A DNA stretch of 64,000 nucleotides from Daphnia pulex (Eukaryota > Arthropoda > Branchiopoda > Diplostraca > Daphniidae), in contig NC_060028.1 of assembly GCF_021134715.1 (NCBI RefSeq), positions 1,758,501 through 1,822,500 of the forward strand, in the 5' to 3' direction. Each line of letters starts with the position of its first letter. Position 1 is the stretch's first letter. Shown here piece by piece: positions 25,934-37,700 of this stretch. Both the position numbers and the translations under genes were made by a program. A model generated the notes under the pieces. That model was not told the DNA's origin. It did no database searches and worked only from the letters and a program-made list of their open reading frames with translations.

Positions 25934-26764
25934 TTTTAGAATATTTGCATAATCGTAGTCACTAAGAAGAAATAACTCAATGATTGGAACTCTGAACGAT
26001 GACGATAACATGGTTCTTATTTGAACTTTTTCAATTCTGTTACTCGTTCGAGTACTACCTCGTTACCTTTTCTTACGATGCAAACACTACAAATAACAAA
26101 CACTAAAAAACGACATTAAAATGACGAAATAATGTACGATGGACAACAATGATCTATGTCTCAAAATTTTGTGCTGCATTATGTAGTTGTTTATAACTGT
26201 TGGTAGTTGTTTGTAACTATTGGTAGCTGTCTACTCTTTATCATGTATCCATTGCAGTAGATCAACAGCATATCTAGAGTGATACAAAGACGAAGTTACA
26301 GTTTTACCTGGGTTGGTTTGGTTTTACACTTTTCCTGGTGTCTATTATACTTTATACGGTTACGTCTTTTTTTCAACCATCAACTCAACAGAGCAAAATC
26401 AGGGAGAAAATTCTTGACATGTGCAACCTATTTAAAACTGCTAAGTGATAAAGTTAAATAACTAGAATTAAAAAATTAAATGCAATAAAAAAGTGTTGAA
26501 ATAATCCATCAATATTTTTATGTAATTTTTATAATGTCCTATTGTCGACGGTTTGGCAATCAAGAAATTTCACATCCGGTTCGAAACAGCCAATCAGAGG
26601 GCCCCTCGAAATATCAAGGTCGTAGGAAGGAAACCGTAGGACAAAGAAATTTTATTCGGCCTCTAGACGCACGTGAGGAAGGTTGTCTTAGGTCGTCGTG
26701 GATAATTGTATTGTTTTTGTTATCAATTTAATTTGCGGTTTAGGTTTTGATCGTTTATTCTACC
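25934..26764. other. Intergenic region upstream of the 452-aa gene
   Basis: AT-rich sequence with no supported ORF. It must contain the promoter and 5' UTR of the gene starting at 26,765. A short direct repeat of a gttgtttgtaactattggtagt-like phrase occurs twice near 26,185-26,230. Confidence 0.4.
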
Positions 26765-28501
26765 ATGTCGTTAGCCATTGCTTCTCCTAAACTAGTCCGT
26801 ATTCTTGATCCCAACTCTAATCCCATCGATGTTTGGGTGGATGAATTTTCATTTTGTTTGGGTAAATATTTGTGTGAACAAGAGGCGCAAAATGAAAGTG
26901 ACCAGCAAGTAAATGAAATTGATCCTTCTGAATATTATTCCTCAGGTTTGTCCAGACATTCATTTCTTTATTCTGTAATAATAAGTGTTCAAACAGTGTT
27001 TTTATAAGCACAATTTCTATCTTGAGATTTGACCTTATTCTTTACACATAAGTGACAATTAATGAAAACAGAAAGGAAAGTTTTTAAGTTGAAAAGCCCT
27101 TTAAATTTATTAGTCAATTAATACGGTTTGAGTGATTTCTTGTCGGCATGCTGTCTAATGTTCTGTTCACTTTTGTTTTACAGCAGATTATATTCCAGAT
27201 GCCAATGAGGAAAACCTTGAATATCAGTGTGTTCCTGATTGTATCCAACATGAACCACTTCAAAATTGCCTACTTGAATTAGAAGAAGACACCCTTGCCA
27301 TGAGCCTCGTGAACTACAATCCAAATACCGTGTATGTCTTGCAGTCTCCTCACACGGCTTTGTTTCAGCAAGATACTGCAATGTGTGTGCATGCAAACTT
27401 GTCACCGTCAAACAGCTACTGCATGAATAGCTTGCCATTTCATCCCCAGACAACACACCTTTACGAACCCCAACATTGGACAGTACCACAAATCCCCGAA
27501 ACAAGCTATGAAATCTACCCTGAAAGTTTGACCTTCAACCAACCTGCTGAAAGCTATGGTCCTCATCCATATTTTCCTGATACACCATTTCTTCCAGTTG
27601 GCATTCAAGAAGAAGATGATTTTCAAGGTTTCCCTCTGGATGCCGAAACTGACTCTATGCCTGAAGATTTCATGATGTACACCACAGAAAATGGCTCATT
27701 TTTTATTGAAAATAAGCTTTCGGAAATCTCTGCATTTGCTGACAACAACTTGACAAATTGGGGATTCTCGCATCCTATGGGACATGTGCTAAAGAACAAA
27801 CGAGGATTGTTCGGATGTTTCACACTTCACTCTGGAAAGGCTTGGTAAATTGGTATTAAGTATAATTTACTGTTTCTTAATAATTTTAAGTCATTTTTCT
27901 TTTCAAGTTATGTCAAATTTACGCCCTACTCAATCAAATTCTCGAGCAATCAACGTGGAGTCGCATATGTGATTGACGAAGCTGGCGTCCGTACTTGTTG
28001 GGAATCCTTCAAGTCATTCGAGGAACTGATTTCAGAGAGAGATCACAAGTGGGAAAAGTTTGATCGACATCAAGTAATCATGCAGAGACCTTGCGGCTGT
28101 GGGGCTTCGTCGTGCTTCCATCACATGTTATCCAAAGAACTGTGGAATTCCAAGTCTGAAGAAAACATCTGGTAAATTTTCGAATACATAATCGTATAAG
28201 TTATATGGCTCTTTATCGATGACATGTCTCTTTCTAATAATTATGCAGCATCGAGCGAAACGGCCTGAGATTCTATTCTGAAACAAGCGAGTTAAAGAGT
28301 CTGAATATCGATTTGGAAACATATCAGCTGAGTTCAACCCTCAAACACGTCGGCGAGCAAGATGGTCATATCTACGTCAAAAGCTGCCAGTATCGATTCA
28401 ACCAGATCGTCCATTTCAACGGTAAATCACTTCAAGTGAAGTTTCATACTCAGACGGCTCGTTTAGATATTAATGGAAAATTGTCGTTGAGCGAACATTA
28501 A
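26765..28501 (+). CDS. Unrecognised 452-residue protein, four exons
   Basis: The exons 26765-26945, 27184-27844, 27908-28171 and 28249-28501 join in phase through GT-AG introns and give an intact 452-residue frame. The N-terminal half is acidic with many Tyr, Pro and Asn and looks disordered. The C-terminal half (from about residue 255) is compact, with KRGLFGCFTLHSGKACYVKF, a GVAYVIDEAGVRT block, a Cys cluster CGCGASSC near residue 360, and a beta-rich ending (IVHFNGKSLQVKFHTQTARL). No signal peptide or membrane segment is evident. The alternating short beta motifs resemble tandem repeats of one fold, but I cannot name a family and give no function. Confidence 0.8.
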
Positions 28502-29410
28502 GTCGAGGGAAGGAGGGGGTTGACGTTTGCATTACTCAAGGTAGACTGATAGCAAAATTCTCTTGTTAAAACTTTTTTTGGACTGATTTTCTAAAGTATC
28601 ACTGTGTAAATAACTATTTATTCCCCCGTCGTACCTAAGCGTTCCCTATTCCTCTTGGTGATTCATTGAGGCTGCATTTTCAGCAATATTTTGCCAGGCA
28701 GTTTATGAATCCCCATTCGAAAGTGTGATGTATTGAATATTTTCGGTTAGATGTTGTGGTTAAACTTTTTGACCTGGCACGTATTCAGCGTTGCTCAAAA
28801 TTAATTCTCTGTGATAACATGTTATCGACTTTCAATATACAAACGACCATTCAAAAGTAAATTGTTTTTTCTTTAAGTCTCGTTTGTGTTTTATTTCTGC
28901 CATATTGCTAAGCATATTTTATAGATTGTGATCGTGCAGCATTTTCTACTACTTTTCATTTAGATTAGCACCTTTTATTGAATCTCATTGACGCATGCAC
29001 TGTTCGATTCTAGAAAAATTAGGGTGCACGACAAACATAAAGAATTTTCTCCGCACTACCCATCACCTCCACCACTTTCCTTAGGCCTCGCCTCAGTTTC
29101 TCTTTTCTCGTAATGTAATGCCCCATCTTTTCAGGAATTTTCTGAATGGCCTAACAATAATCAAGCACTTTCACAAGCTTTCGTCATGGTCCACAAAATA
29201 GCGGTGGAACTGCCGATTAACTCACCGGAACTGGCGATAGCATTAAAGTCTGCGCAACACACCATCATTCTTAGATATTTAGAGGCTTGCACTTTATCTT
29301 AGAGAAATTACCGTAAGTTTCCTTTTGTCCAATCTCTCTTTACGTATTGGTTTGCTCGGGTCGTGGGAGGAGATCTCACGTAATCAAATGATCTATCGTG
29401 TCGCCATTAT
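28502..29410. other. Intergenic region
   Basis: 3' flank of the 452-residue gene and sequence leading to the duplicated RUSF1 promoter block. I see no coding or structural feature beyond AT-rich runs. Confidence 0.45.
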
Positions 29411-30085
29411 CCAACCACTTTAACTAGCGATAGAGAGAGGAATAGGCATGGTGCCGATAAAACGGCAGTACAAACGTAGTATTTATAAATAGCAACCTTA
29501 ATCTTGTTGGTTAACTGACAATGTTATACGCGAGTATAAGTGCTGTGCACTGCTGCAAGCGGCACGACGCCCAATTTGGAAAAACAACAAACACACACCA
29601 TGCACACACTGTAAATAATTTAATATAAAAGCAGGAAAAGGTGTTTACAGGAATGGATTGAAACGAAAAATATGAATTAACCAGTAATAAAGAATTTCAT
29701 ATTGCATATGCAACAAGTAACATGTGGGCTGTGGCATAAACTAAACTCCATGCACGACGGAACGTAAAATAAAATTGTCAATGTCATTTTCACTTTTCCC
29801 ACCTCCCCCAATAGTTGACTGTTGCGTCATCTTCTGCACGAATAAGTTTAGAATGTAAAGCCTAAATTTCTTATCGCTAGGTGGCACTTCGATTCATTAT
29901 TTGATTTATTTTTGACACGAAGCAAAGTTGTCTGCTAATAACTGCGTTTGAAAAGTAAATAAAAAGCTTCGGCAATTTTTGTACAGTTTTTTATGATGAA
30001 TTCCTCGAAAAAATTGATTACTGAAAAAGAAGGAGAGAAAGGATATTCTCGACAATATATGTCAAAGTTACTGGTGATTGTACTT
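29411..30085 (+). repeat. Third partial copy of the RUSF1 upstream region plus exon 1
   Basis: The block aligns with 22,787-23,430: the same ccaaccactttaactagcga start, a shared gcggcacgacgcccaattt phrase, and RUSF1 exon 1 at 29,996-30,074. The exon has an extra AT in CAATATATGTC, shifting the frame, and this insertion is shared with the 49-kb copy but absent from the intact gene. Homology stops soon after the exon, so only the promoter and first exon are present. Confidence 0.85.
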
Positions 30086-30140
30086 TTGTTTTGTAAAATA
30101 AATTGATAGCTGTGATAAAAATGTTTCTTACTGTATTTAG

Positions 30141-32730
30141 GCATCCAGATAAAAATAAAAATGCAGAATAAAAATTTGTGGAGATTCATAAAGCATATGA
30201 GGTACTTTTACAATTTTATTTTCAATAAGTTTACAGTTCTGAAGTATAGATGTATGGTTTGCAGTTGGTGTCAGATCCTGCCCGAAGAAACTTTTTGATC
30301 AACATGAACAACCCTAATACTGGGTTTGGAGATAGATGATCATTTTTCTCAGTACATGGTGGATTTAGATTTCAGTTTAAAATGTCTGAAATTACTGCAT
30401 TTCATCAGCATAGAATTACAATGAGGTAATAAAGTACATTTGTTTTAATATATTTTATAGGAGGTTCTAACAATATTGTTTGTGTAGGAGTTATGAAAAT
30501 CTAATTTCCCCACAAAGTCAAAACCAACCTTATTTGATTTTTTTCTATTCTGAATGGTGTCTGATGTGTGTGTGTTCATGTGTTGCCCATATGTGGCAAC
30601 AATTGGTAGAAGATTTGAATCCAATTGGAATAAACTTAGCTACAGTTCACTTTGACCAAGAAACCGAGTTAGCTCATAAACTTGGAGGGAAAAGAGGAGA
30701 ACTCCCAGCACATATTGTCCTGGTGATGGAATCTAGAATCTCATGCTACAAGGATGATGAATTAATAGCACTGTCAGAGTTATAGGTATGATGAAACATT
30801 TAAATCCTGAATGTGTCATGTGTTCAGATAATTGCTATATTCCGTAATCGACAGAATTTTTTAGGAACCTGTTTTCACGTAATCTGATAACCGAAATTAA
30901 TGACCAGAATTCAGAACAGTTTTTAAGTGGCTGGAAAGATAACAAATTCCGTGTGCTGATATTTGGAAAATTGGAACTCGTCCGACGTCCGTCTACGTTA
31001 CTTGACTTTGGCTTTCAAGTATAGATCTCATGCCGTTTTTGGGTAGAGCTCACTTTATTACTGGAATTTTTGTATTTGGCACTTAATTAAATAAGAAACT
31101 TTGTTATCATAACCACGTACATTTATTCGATTGCAGTTACGCGCAGTTATAAACATAGAGGCCACACCGCCACACAAACTCTTTCCGAAAAGTTTGATAT
31201 CCCTTCAAAATGAGATTATCTCTTACTGTTTCATGAAGACCGTGACAAGCCAGCTGCCCGATTAAGTATGGCAGATTTACCTTACTCAACATTAAAAGAC
31301 GTGATCGAAACCAACAAATATCTTCAGTTGCCAAGACTTTCTTCTCAAGTAGGTTTTTTTTTTTTACTTTTCGACTAAAAACGAAAAAAAAACAGAAACA
31401 TTAATCTGAGCTGTGCTACTAGAATATGTTCGATTCACTCTGCCCACCCGAGAGTTCAAATGTCCGCCGACACCTCTGTACCATTCTTGTAACAGATGAT
31501 AGAGAAGAGGATGGAAAAGGGCGAGAACAACTTCGACAGTTTACTCGCCAGTTTGAATTCAGTCGTGATCGAATTGTCTCAGCTATGTTTTTAGGGAAAA
31601 ACAAACGGAATTCCTTCGCGCACTACTAGAAGGTTTCAACAAATGGCTCCTTCGGTTTTTCTCAATAATTAAAAGTCGAATTTTTTTAACACAGATGGGA
31701 AATCTCCTAATACTGAGACAACTACTCAAGGCTAGTTATTGTTTATGGCGTCAATATATTCGACGTCTAAGCTATATAGTTGGCTTTCGCAACCTTATTT
31801 TGTTTCCGGGGTAGACAATTGGAACTCTAGCATTGAATTCCTTCATCGTACTTTAACTGAAATCATGGGAACTGCACAACCGTTAGCACATCAAACAGTT
31901 GTGAAGGTATAAATTTGGTTCTTTAAAAAATTCACATCTACTTTAATTATCATCCCAATTTATATGCGATTTAAATTTAAAACATTTAGGAACTCGAGTT
32001 CCTTCATCAACGATCGTTGATGAACACGCTAAGGTATTTTTGGTCGAATCACTGCACGCTTTGTGACAGCGGCTGAAGTTCTCGGAGATCATATCACTCG
32101 TCAAGAACTTCTTGCTGTCGGCTCAGTTGTTGGAACAGGTTCAGAAAATAAAATTTTAAATTTTAAAATTTTTCCCTTCAGTTATACTAATTTTCAGTAA
32201 TTTGACTCTTTCCAGTTCTCTTTATCGCGGCAGTGGGATACGTCATGACTTACCTTGTGTAATTTTTTACATTTATCGTTATATCAAGCATTGCTGAACA
32301 GTTTTATCATTTCAGTTATGTTAAGGAACTCTGTTTCATTTTTCAGTTGATTTTTAGGCGTTTAGAAGAAGAAACAATTCAAAAGAAAAACAAAGGGGTA
32401 ACTCAATTAAACCCCTCGACAAACAACTAAAACGGAATTAAAACTCCATGAACTGCGTTCTGAAACATTCAACGGAATGGTTAGACTGCTGAAACCTGGC
32501 TGCCGCGCTATTGTTTTGTTGTTTAATAACCCAATCAATGGACATCTTAATTCCCAAATTTGAAATTTCACAAAGCAGTTTGCCCTCATCGTAAGTAAAA
32601 TCTTCCGGAAAATTCTTCCACGTTTATTATGATTATTTTATTTTGTCATTCTTTAGAAATAAAAGCTTATCGTTCGGTTGGATGAATATCGACCGTGGCC
32701 TACAGTATCGTGGTACAGCCGACTACTAAA
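30141..32730 (+). pseudogene. DNAJC16: DNAJC16-like pseudogene (J domain plus thioredoxin-like repeats)
   Basis: Consecutive exon-like pieces match DNAJC16, an ER DnaJ-thioredoxin protein. The J-domain HPDKNKNAE..KF segment at 30,142 carries a premature TAA. The J-domain end (LVSDPARR) is near 30,266. The first thioredoxin-like domain (PYLIFFYSEWCLMCV) is at 30,516-30,600 with Cys-x-x-Cys reduced to CLMC/CVCS. FLSGWKDNKFRVLIFGK follows at 30,925-30,970, then a DRDKPAARLSMADLPYSTLK block near 31,240, a FDSLCPPESSNVRRHLC block at 31,428, a short hydrophobic segment near 32,225, and further pieces to about 32,700. Stops and frameshifts separate them, and the J-domain 5' exons are missing. It abuts the copied RUSF1 exon 1. 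Confidence 0.82.
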
Positions 32731-33296
32731 TTTAGCTTGTTATTAGAAAAGAAACGAATGTTTGCTGTAAAATATTCGAGTATCTGTGATAACGTCTGCT
32801 ACTTCGATCACAGACCACAGTAGGCAATAGATTAAAATAGAGATGGCTAACCGAACCGAAAAAGAGGGAACCTGTGAGTAGTAGGCCTACTGCAGTGCTG
32901 CTTTCTTGTGTAGTACGCGGTGACCGGGTAACGATTGGAAACTGCGACTTTTGGCCCAAAACTAATAATTTAAAAAATTCTGAACGACTTAACATGCAAT
33001 TTTCGACCAACATCTAAGAATTTTTAAAAATGTTGAACGACGAAGAAAGAAGAAAGCTAGTTATCTTGTTACTTCTTGTTAGTTGTTAGTGTTAGTCGCT
33101 AGTCGTTACATCTACATGCAGTCACACTAGCTAGCACAACAGTTGTCTGCTAGCCTACCTACATTGTTCGTTGTTGAAAACTTAAAAGATTCAAGTTTTC
33201 AAATTATCTGTCAAATTTAAAATAATTCATCTAATCGATCAATCGATGAGAATTAGCTTTAATACTGAGTATTGAATTTTTTTAAATGTTCATTTC
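32731..33296. other. Intergenic region with TTAGT-rich simple sequence
   Basis: No coding signal. Around 33,070-33,110 the sequence repeats gttagt/gctagt-type words (degenerate simple repeat). Confidence 0.4.
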
Positions 33297-33660
33297 CTAG
33301 AAAATTGTCGTGAAACTTACACTCTGACACCAGTGTATCGTCTGTTCGTCTATTATGGGCTGATTATGGGTTTATTTCAAGTTGCGGTAGGGGGTTGGTT
33401 TATTTATGACACAGTCACAGCATGGTCAGTTGGTCCCAGTCTCACAGACATTTTGATTTTAAAGAGAGAGCCACTAGGCTCAAAGCAGTAGGCACTGATG
33501 GGCACCAGGTGAGATATCTTGCAGGAGGTTTAGTTAGTAATTTAGCGACGTAATTTCAGTAACTTGGGAGCAAAATTTCCGAATTTCAGTCAACCTGTAG
33601 CCGAACGTATAGCGCGGAACAGCAACGGAGAACTGTGTTTCGCTGTACAGAGATGTCGAC
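33297..33660 (+). pseudogene. Exon-like remnants of an unidentified membrane protein
   Basis: A stretch starting after a splice-acceptor-like ttcctag reads RLFVYYGLIMGLFQVAVGGW, a clear transmembrane-type segment, followed by FIYDTVTAW. A frame change then gives FKERATRLKAVGTDGHQ ending at a GT donor-like site, and a further piece (FSQPVAERIARNSNGELCF) at about 33,580-33,660 also ends at a GT. The pieces look coding but no start and no continuous frame is seen. I do not recognise the parent. Confidence 0.3.
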
Positions 33661-34794
33661 GTGAAATTAATTCTGGGGTAAGCACATTTAAACTTAATTT
33701 TTATTGCCTAATCACATGTGAATAATTTTTGAAAATGGAAAAAGGCGTTAAACTTGAACGAAGTAAACAAGAAACTCTTGCTTTTTCATGCCACGTGATG
33801 AAGTTAAATTTGCAACTATTAGTTGGTTGTTGGTTGCCATCAATAGTATTTAAATATGGTTCAAAGTAAGCTATACTTAGTACCGTCACGATCTCGGCGA
33901 GTTGTCACTTTATCCCAGGCCGTCCCAGGCTAAATTTAGTAATTTTTCTCATCCGCACTTTATGCGGCGCCTGTGATCTCACTATTCTCACACGAGTCAA
34001 GTAAGTACAGAGTTCTAAAAACCAATCACACCAACAAAGAAAGACACTTTAGACGTAAAGTGTTCCTGATGATATTTTTGTAACACGTATTTGTTTACCT
34101 CATAAAAATGTGTGTGCCTGTGTGGTTATCTGTGCTAACTTACGGACTGCGATTCTCTCCTTTCTATGCACGTGCGTGTTTAACTGATTGGGTAATATTT
34201 TTTTTTTTTTCGTAGAATGCCAAAAGCTAAAAAAAGAAAAAAAAACTAGCACAAAATACAAATTCTGAAAGACTTTTTGAGAAAAGAATGCAGCAAATAA
34301 AATGAAAACAGCTTTACGACATAAAGCTGTGATCGTAAAAAGTCTTCCAGTGACAATTTCCTCTTTCACCGTATGCCAACGGCATCACCGATGTCTGCGC
34401 TCCTCCCTAAAGCTAATTCTATTTCAGCACTTATTGCAAACAAATACTAAAGCTGTAAGCGAGTGAGAAAAAACTTGCAAAGCAAAAATTGAGCACGATG
34501 CTTGAGTTGTTAAAAATACATGCCTTACGCACCCGGCTTTTGCGGGCTGCCCTATGAAATATTTTACTCTGTTTCCCATAATCATAAGTAGCCTTTCTGT
34601 AAAGAGTGTGAATTATTTCCGATTTTTTTTTGTGAAACTTGTTAATGCTTTAATTAATTGCTTTTTCTTCTGACACTTACAAATCCAGGTTGCAGATACT
34701 GTCATCGTCGAATGGCGTTGAATGGGTCACCAGTGGACTTTTGAAAGTTCATCTCGCAAACCCTTTTTGAAGCGACTAGCGCGTAAAACCAAAG
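33661..34794. other. Upstream region of the SecA-like gene
   Basis: No supported ORF. It presumably contains the promoter of the gene beginning at 34,795; I see no clear TATA box. There is a T-run at about 34,199. Confidence 0.4.
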
Positions 34795-37700
34795 ATGGAA
34801 GTCAAGTGTACACTTTTAGGTAACACGATAGCACAATGTATTGTATGTTCTTTATTTATTTATTGATTTTAATTTTCGGTACGGCAGAATAATAGAATAA
34901 TCGTTCATTTTTAGAAACCCCGAGAAAAGCTACGATCGTCGTTGGTCGCCAATCCATAGAAATCGAACCTCGAGTCATTTATAGAACGAATACCGATGAT
35001 GCTTTGCGTGTATTTTTGGAGAAACAATGCGTCGGATTAACGTCAAACCAACCCAACGGCGACTTGACGGTAGATGAGTCGCTCGTTCTGAGTCTCGTCC
35101 AGCATTACACTTCTCGTTATTGGCACAAGAGCCTGGACTATGCGTCACTATCCGTTATCAGCGGGCTCGATTGGCTCGACGAATCGACCTGGAACAAGTT
35201 TCGAGCAACACTCGATTTGTCGGAGACGATTACCACCAATCAAGTTGGCGAGTTATGGGGAAGATTTCATCGCCTTTGGGTTCAGCAACTCTCGAAAACT
35301 TCTCATCTTCAAATCATCTGCTTCGGTTTTGATGAAGGCTCCCGCGCCCTCAAGTTATCGCTGTCATCATCTCATCCAACCACAACCTATTACTTGTGGC
35401 ACGACAAAATAAGAAAATGTTTTGACGGGATAGCTTGTCTGTCAGAGTTTTATCAAGACACGGCTTCCTATTGGGAACATCTGGTGCTGCTTGTCGAAAA
35501 TTGTCTCGATCAATTTTTCAAAGATACTTTTGCCGCTTTATCCGAAGAGGCGCTGGGAAACCGATACGATCAACTGAACGATGAAATCAAGTTAATCGAC
35601 AATACATTTGATTCTTTCAAGCAACAGTTTAGAAAATGGAAAATCGGCGACGAATTCCACCACATCGTTTTAGACATGGAAAATTGCATCTTGTCACCCG
35701 ACCAAGATTCCAAAGATTCCACCTCGGCGTGGTGTGATCAACTGTGGCAAGTCACGGCACGCTGTTTGGCCCGTCAAATCGAACAGGCGTTCATCGATCA
35801 AAAGAGGAAGATTGAAATGAAACGGCGAGAAACCAACAAGGAAATCGACAAAATCCTAGAGAACGTTGAACGCCTGAACTCGGAGATTGCCAAATGTCGT
35901 CAACGCATCGACAATATCGACAGATGCGCCGCTGAAGAACTCAAACTGTTGGAAAAATTAGCCTGGAAAAAAATGCTGCTCGATCTGGCCAATCCCGCCT
36001 TTGTTCCGGATTACAACTTGGCTTGCCAGCGAAGAAATCACGAAATTTACAGAGAAAGGAATGCTTCTTTGTTGGCTGTCAGGGTTTTCGATCTGATGCA
36101 TCCTCCGTCGACTGCCAATCGAGAGCAGCGAGCCATGATAGAGAATTACGTGAAAAGAGAGTCGAATAAGCTGCAAGAGCTGCACTCGGCTTTGGACAAA
36201 TTTATAGGACGAGAAATCAGTAATGGAATTACAAACAATCGCGTCTTAACCATTGACGGAGAAGCGAGCGTCGTACTGAGTAAAATTGTAAAATCATCAG
36301 TAAATCTAAGCAATTGCAGAGAAATTGTCATCAAAGCGGAACGGGTTATCTATTTTGATTGCGACTTGAAAGTGCCCGGTATCAGTGTCACCCTGACGGC
36401 TCCGCTCATTCACATAATCTGTTCACCTGGCGGGGGCAAGCGGACCATAGACACGTCGGGTCGCGACGCTAAAGAGCACCAGCGTCGGAATGCGGACGAC
36501 GGAAATGGAGCGGGCGGGAGCGGAAACCATGGACTAGCGGGAGAAGATGGTGAGGACGCCGGCAACGTCAACATTTGTTGTCAAAATTTCAAAGGCTCTT
36601 TGAAGATTGTGGCTCGGGGCGGAAAAGGAACCGACGGCCAGGACGGCGGCAACGGCAAACCCGGTTCTGATGGATACGACGGCCGTGATGGAACGACTCC
36701 CTGTAATCGAAAATTAGGATATGATTGGTATTTCTTTGGTGATCACCGTGGTATCACAGATAAGGTCTACTATAACAATGGATGGCCCGGAAAACGGGGT
36801 GGTGATGGTGGATCTGGCGGAAACGGCGGCAAGGGTGGTCAAGGTGGGCTCAGCGGACAGGTGAAATTTGTTTCGTCCCATCATCAATCGACCGATTCAT
36901 CTCAATTCATCCAACAAGATTGCACCCGTGGAGAAGACGGTGACGATGGTCATCCGGGCCGCGGCGCTGCGGGAGGATCGGGCGGCAAACACGGACATGA
37001 CGCGGTTTTGTATTTCAAGCCAAACGACTATTCTCCACTCATTTGGAATACTGGATATTGGCGGAGTCACACGGGTTCCAGCATCGATCTGAGAAGCGTC
37101 TGGTATTCGAAATTAATAATAGGACATGAGCTTCACAGTAGTTATTCAAGTAGGCATCAAGCTACAGAAGGCAAACGTGGCACTGAAGGCCAAAAAGCCG
37201 CGCGTCAGCAACAGAGACAACGCTCTTCTAATGCAACTACTCATCAAACCGCTTCGCAATTTCACAGTCAACATCAAACAGGAAGCGACGAATACGAACG
37301 TGAGAGAAACAGACAAGCGGAGGCGAGACGTCGCGATGAGCGGGAAAAAGAAAAAGAAAGGGACTCTATCAACCAAATGTCGAGAGAGGTAGTCGGAGAG
37401 CGGAAGGCCGTTTCACGTCACGAAGGAGCGCTGGCCGCCGATCGCCAACGACTCGAGCGGATGGACGAAATCCACCAGCGCGTTCAAGCCAAAATTCAAG
37501 AAACATTTGAGCAGCGCATCGCTCAACAGACGGTTGTCGGCCAAAGAATAACGAGGCAGTTGAAACTGAATTTTGAGGACGAAAACATTCTGGGCCTTCC
37601 TGCTTCCAGGATTCCAACTAACCTTGTGAGCAACGTGCGATCCGGCCGCCCGGTATGTGAAAAATCGACAGCAGCATTGCGTTGCTCGGCTCAAGTCGAT

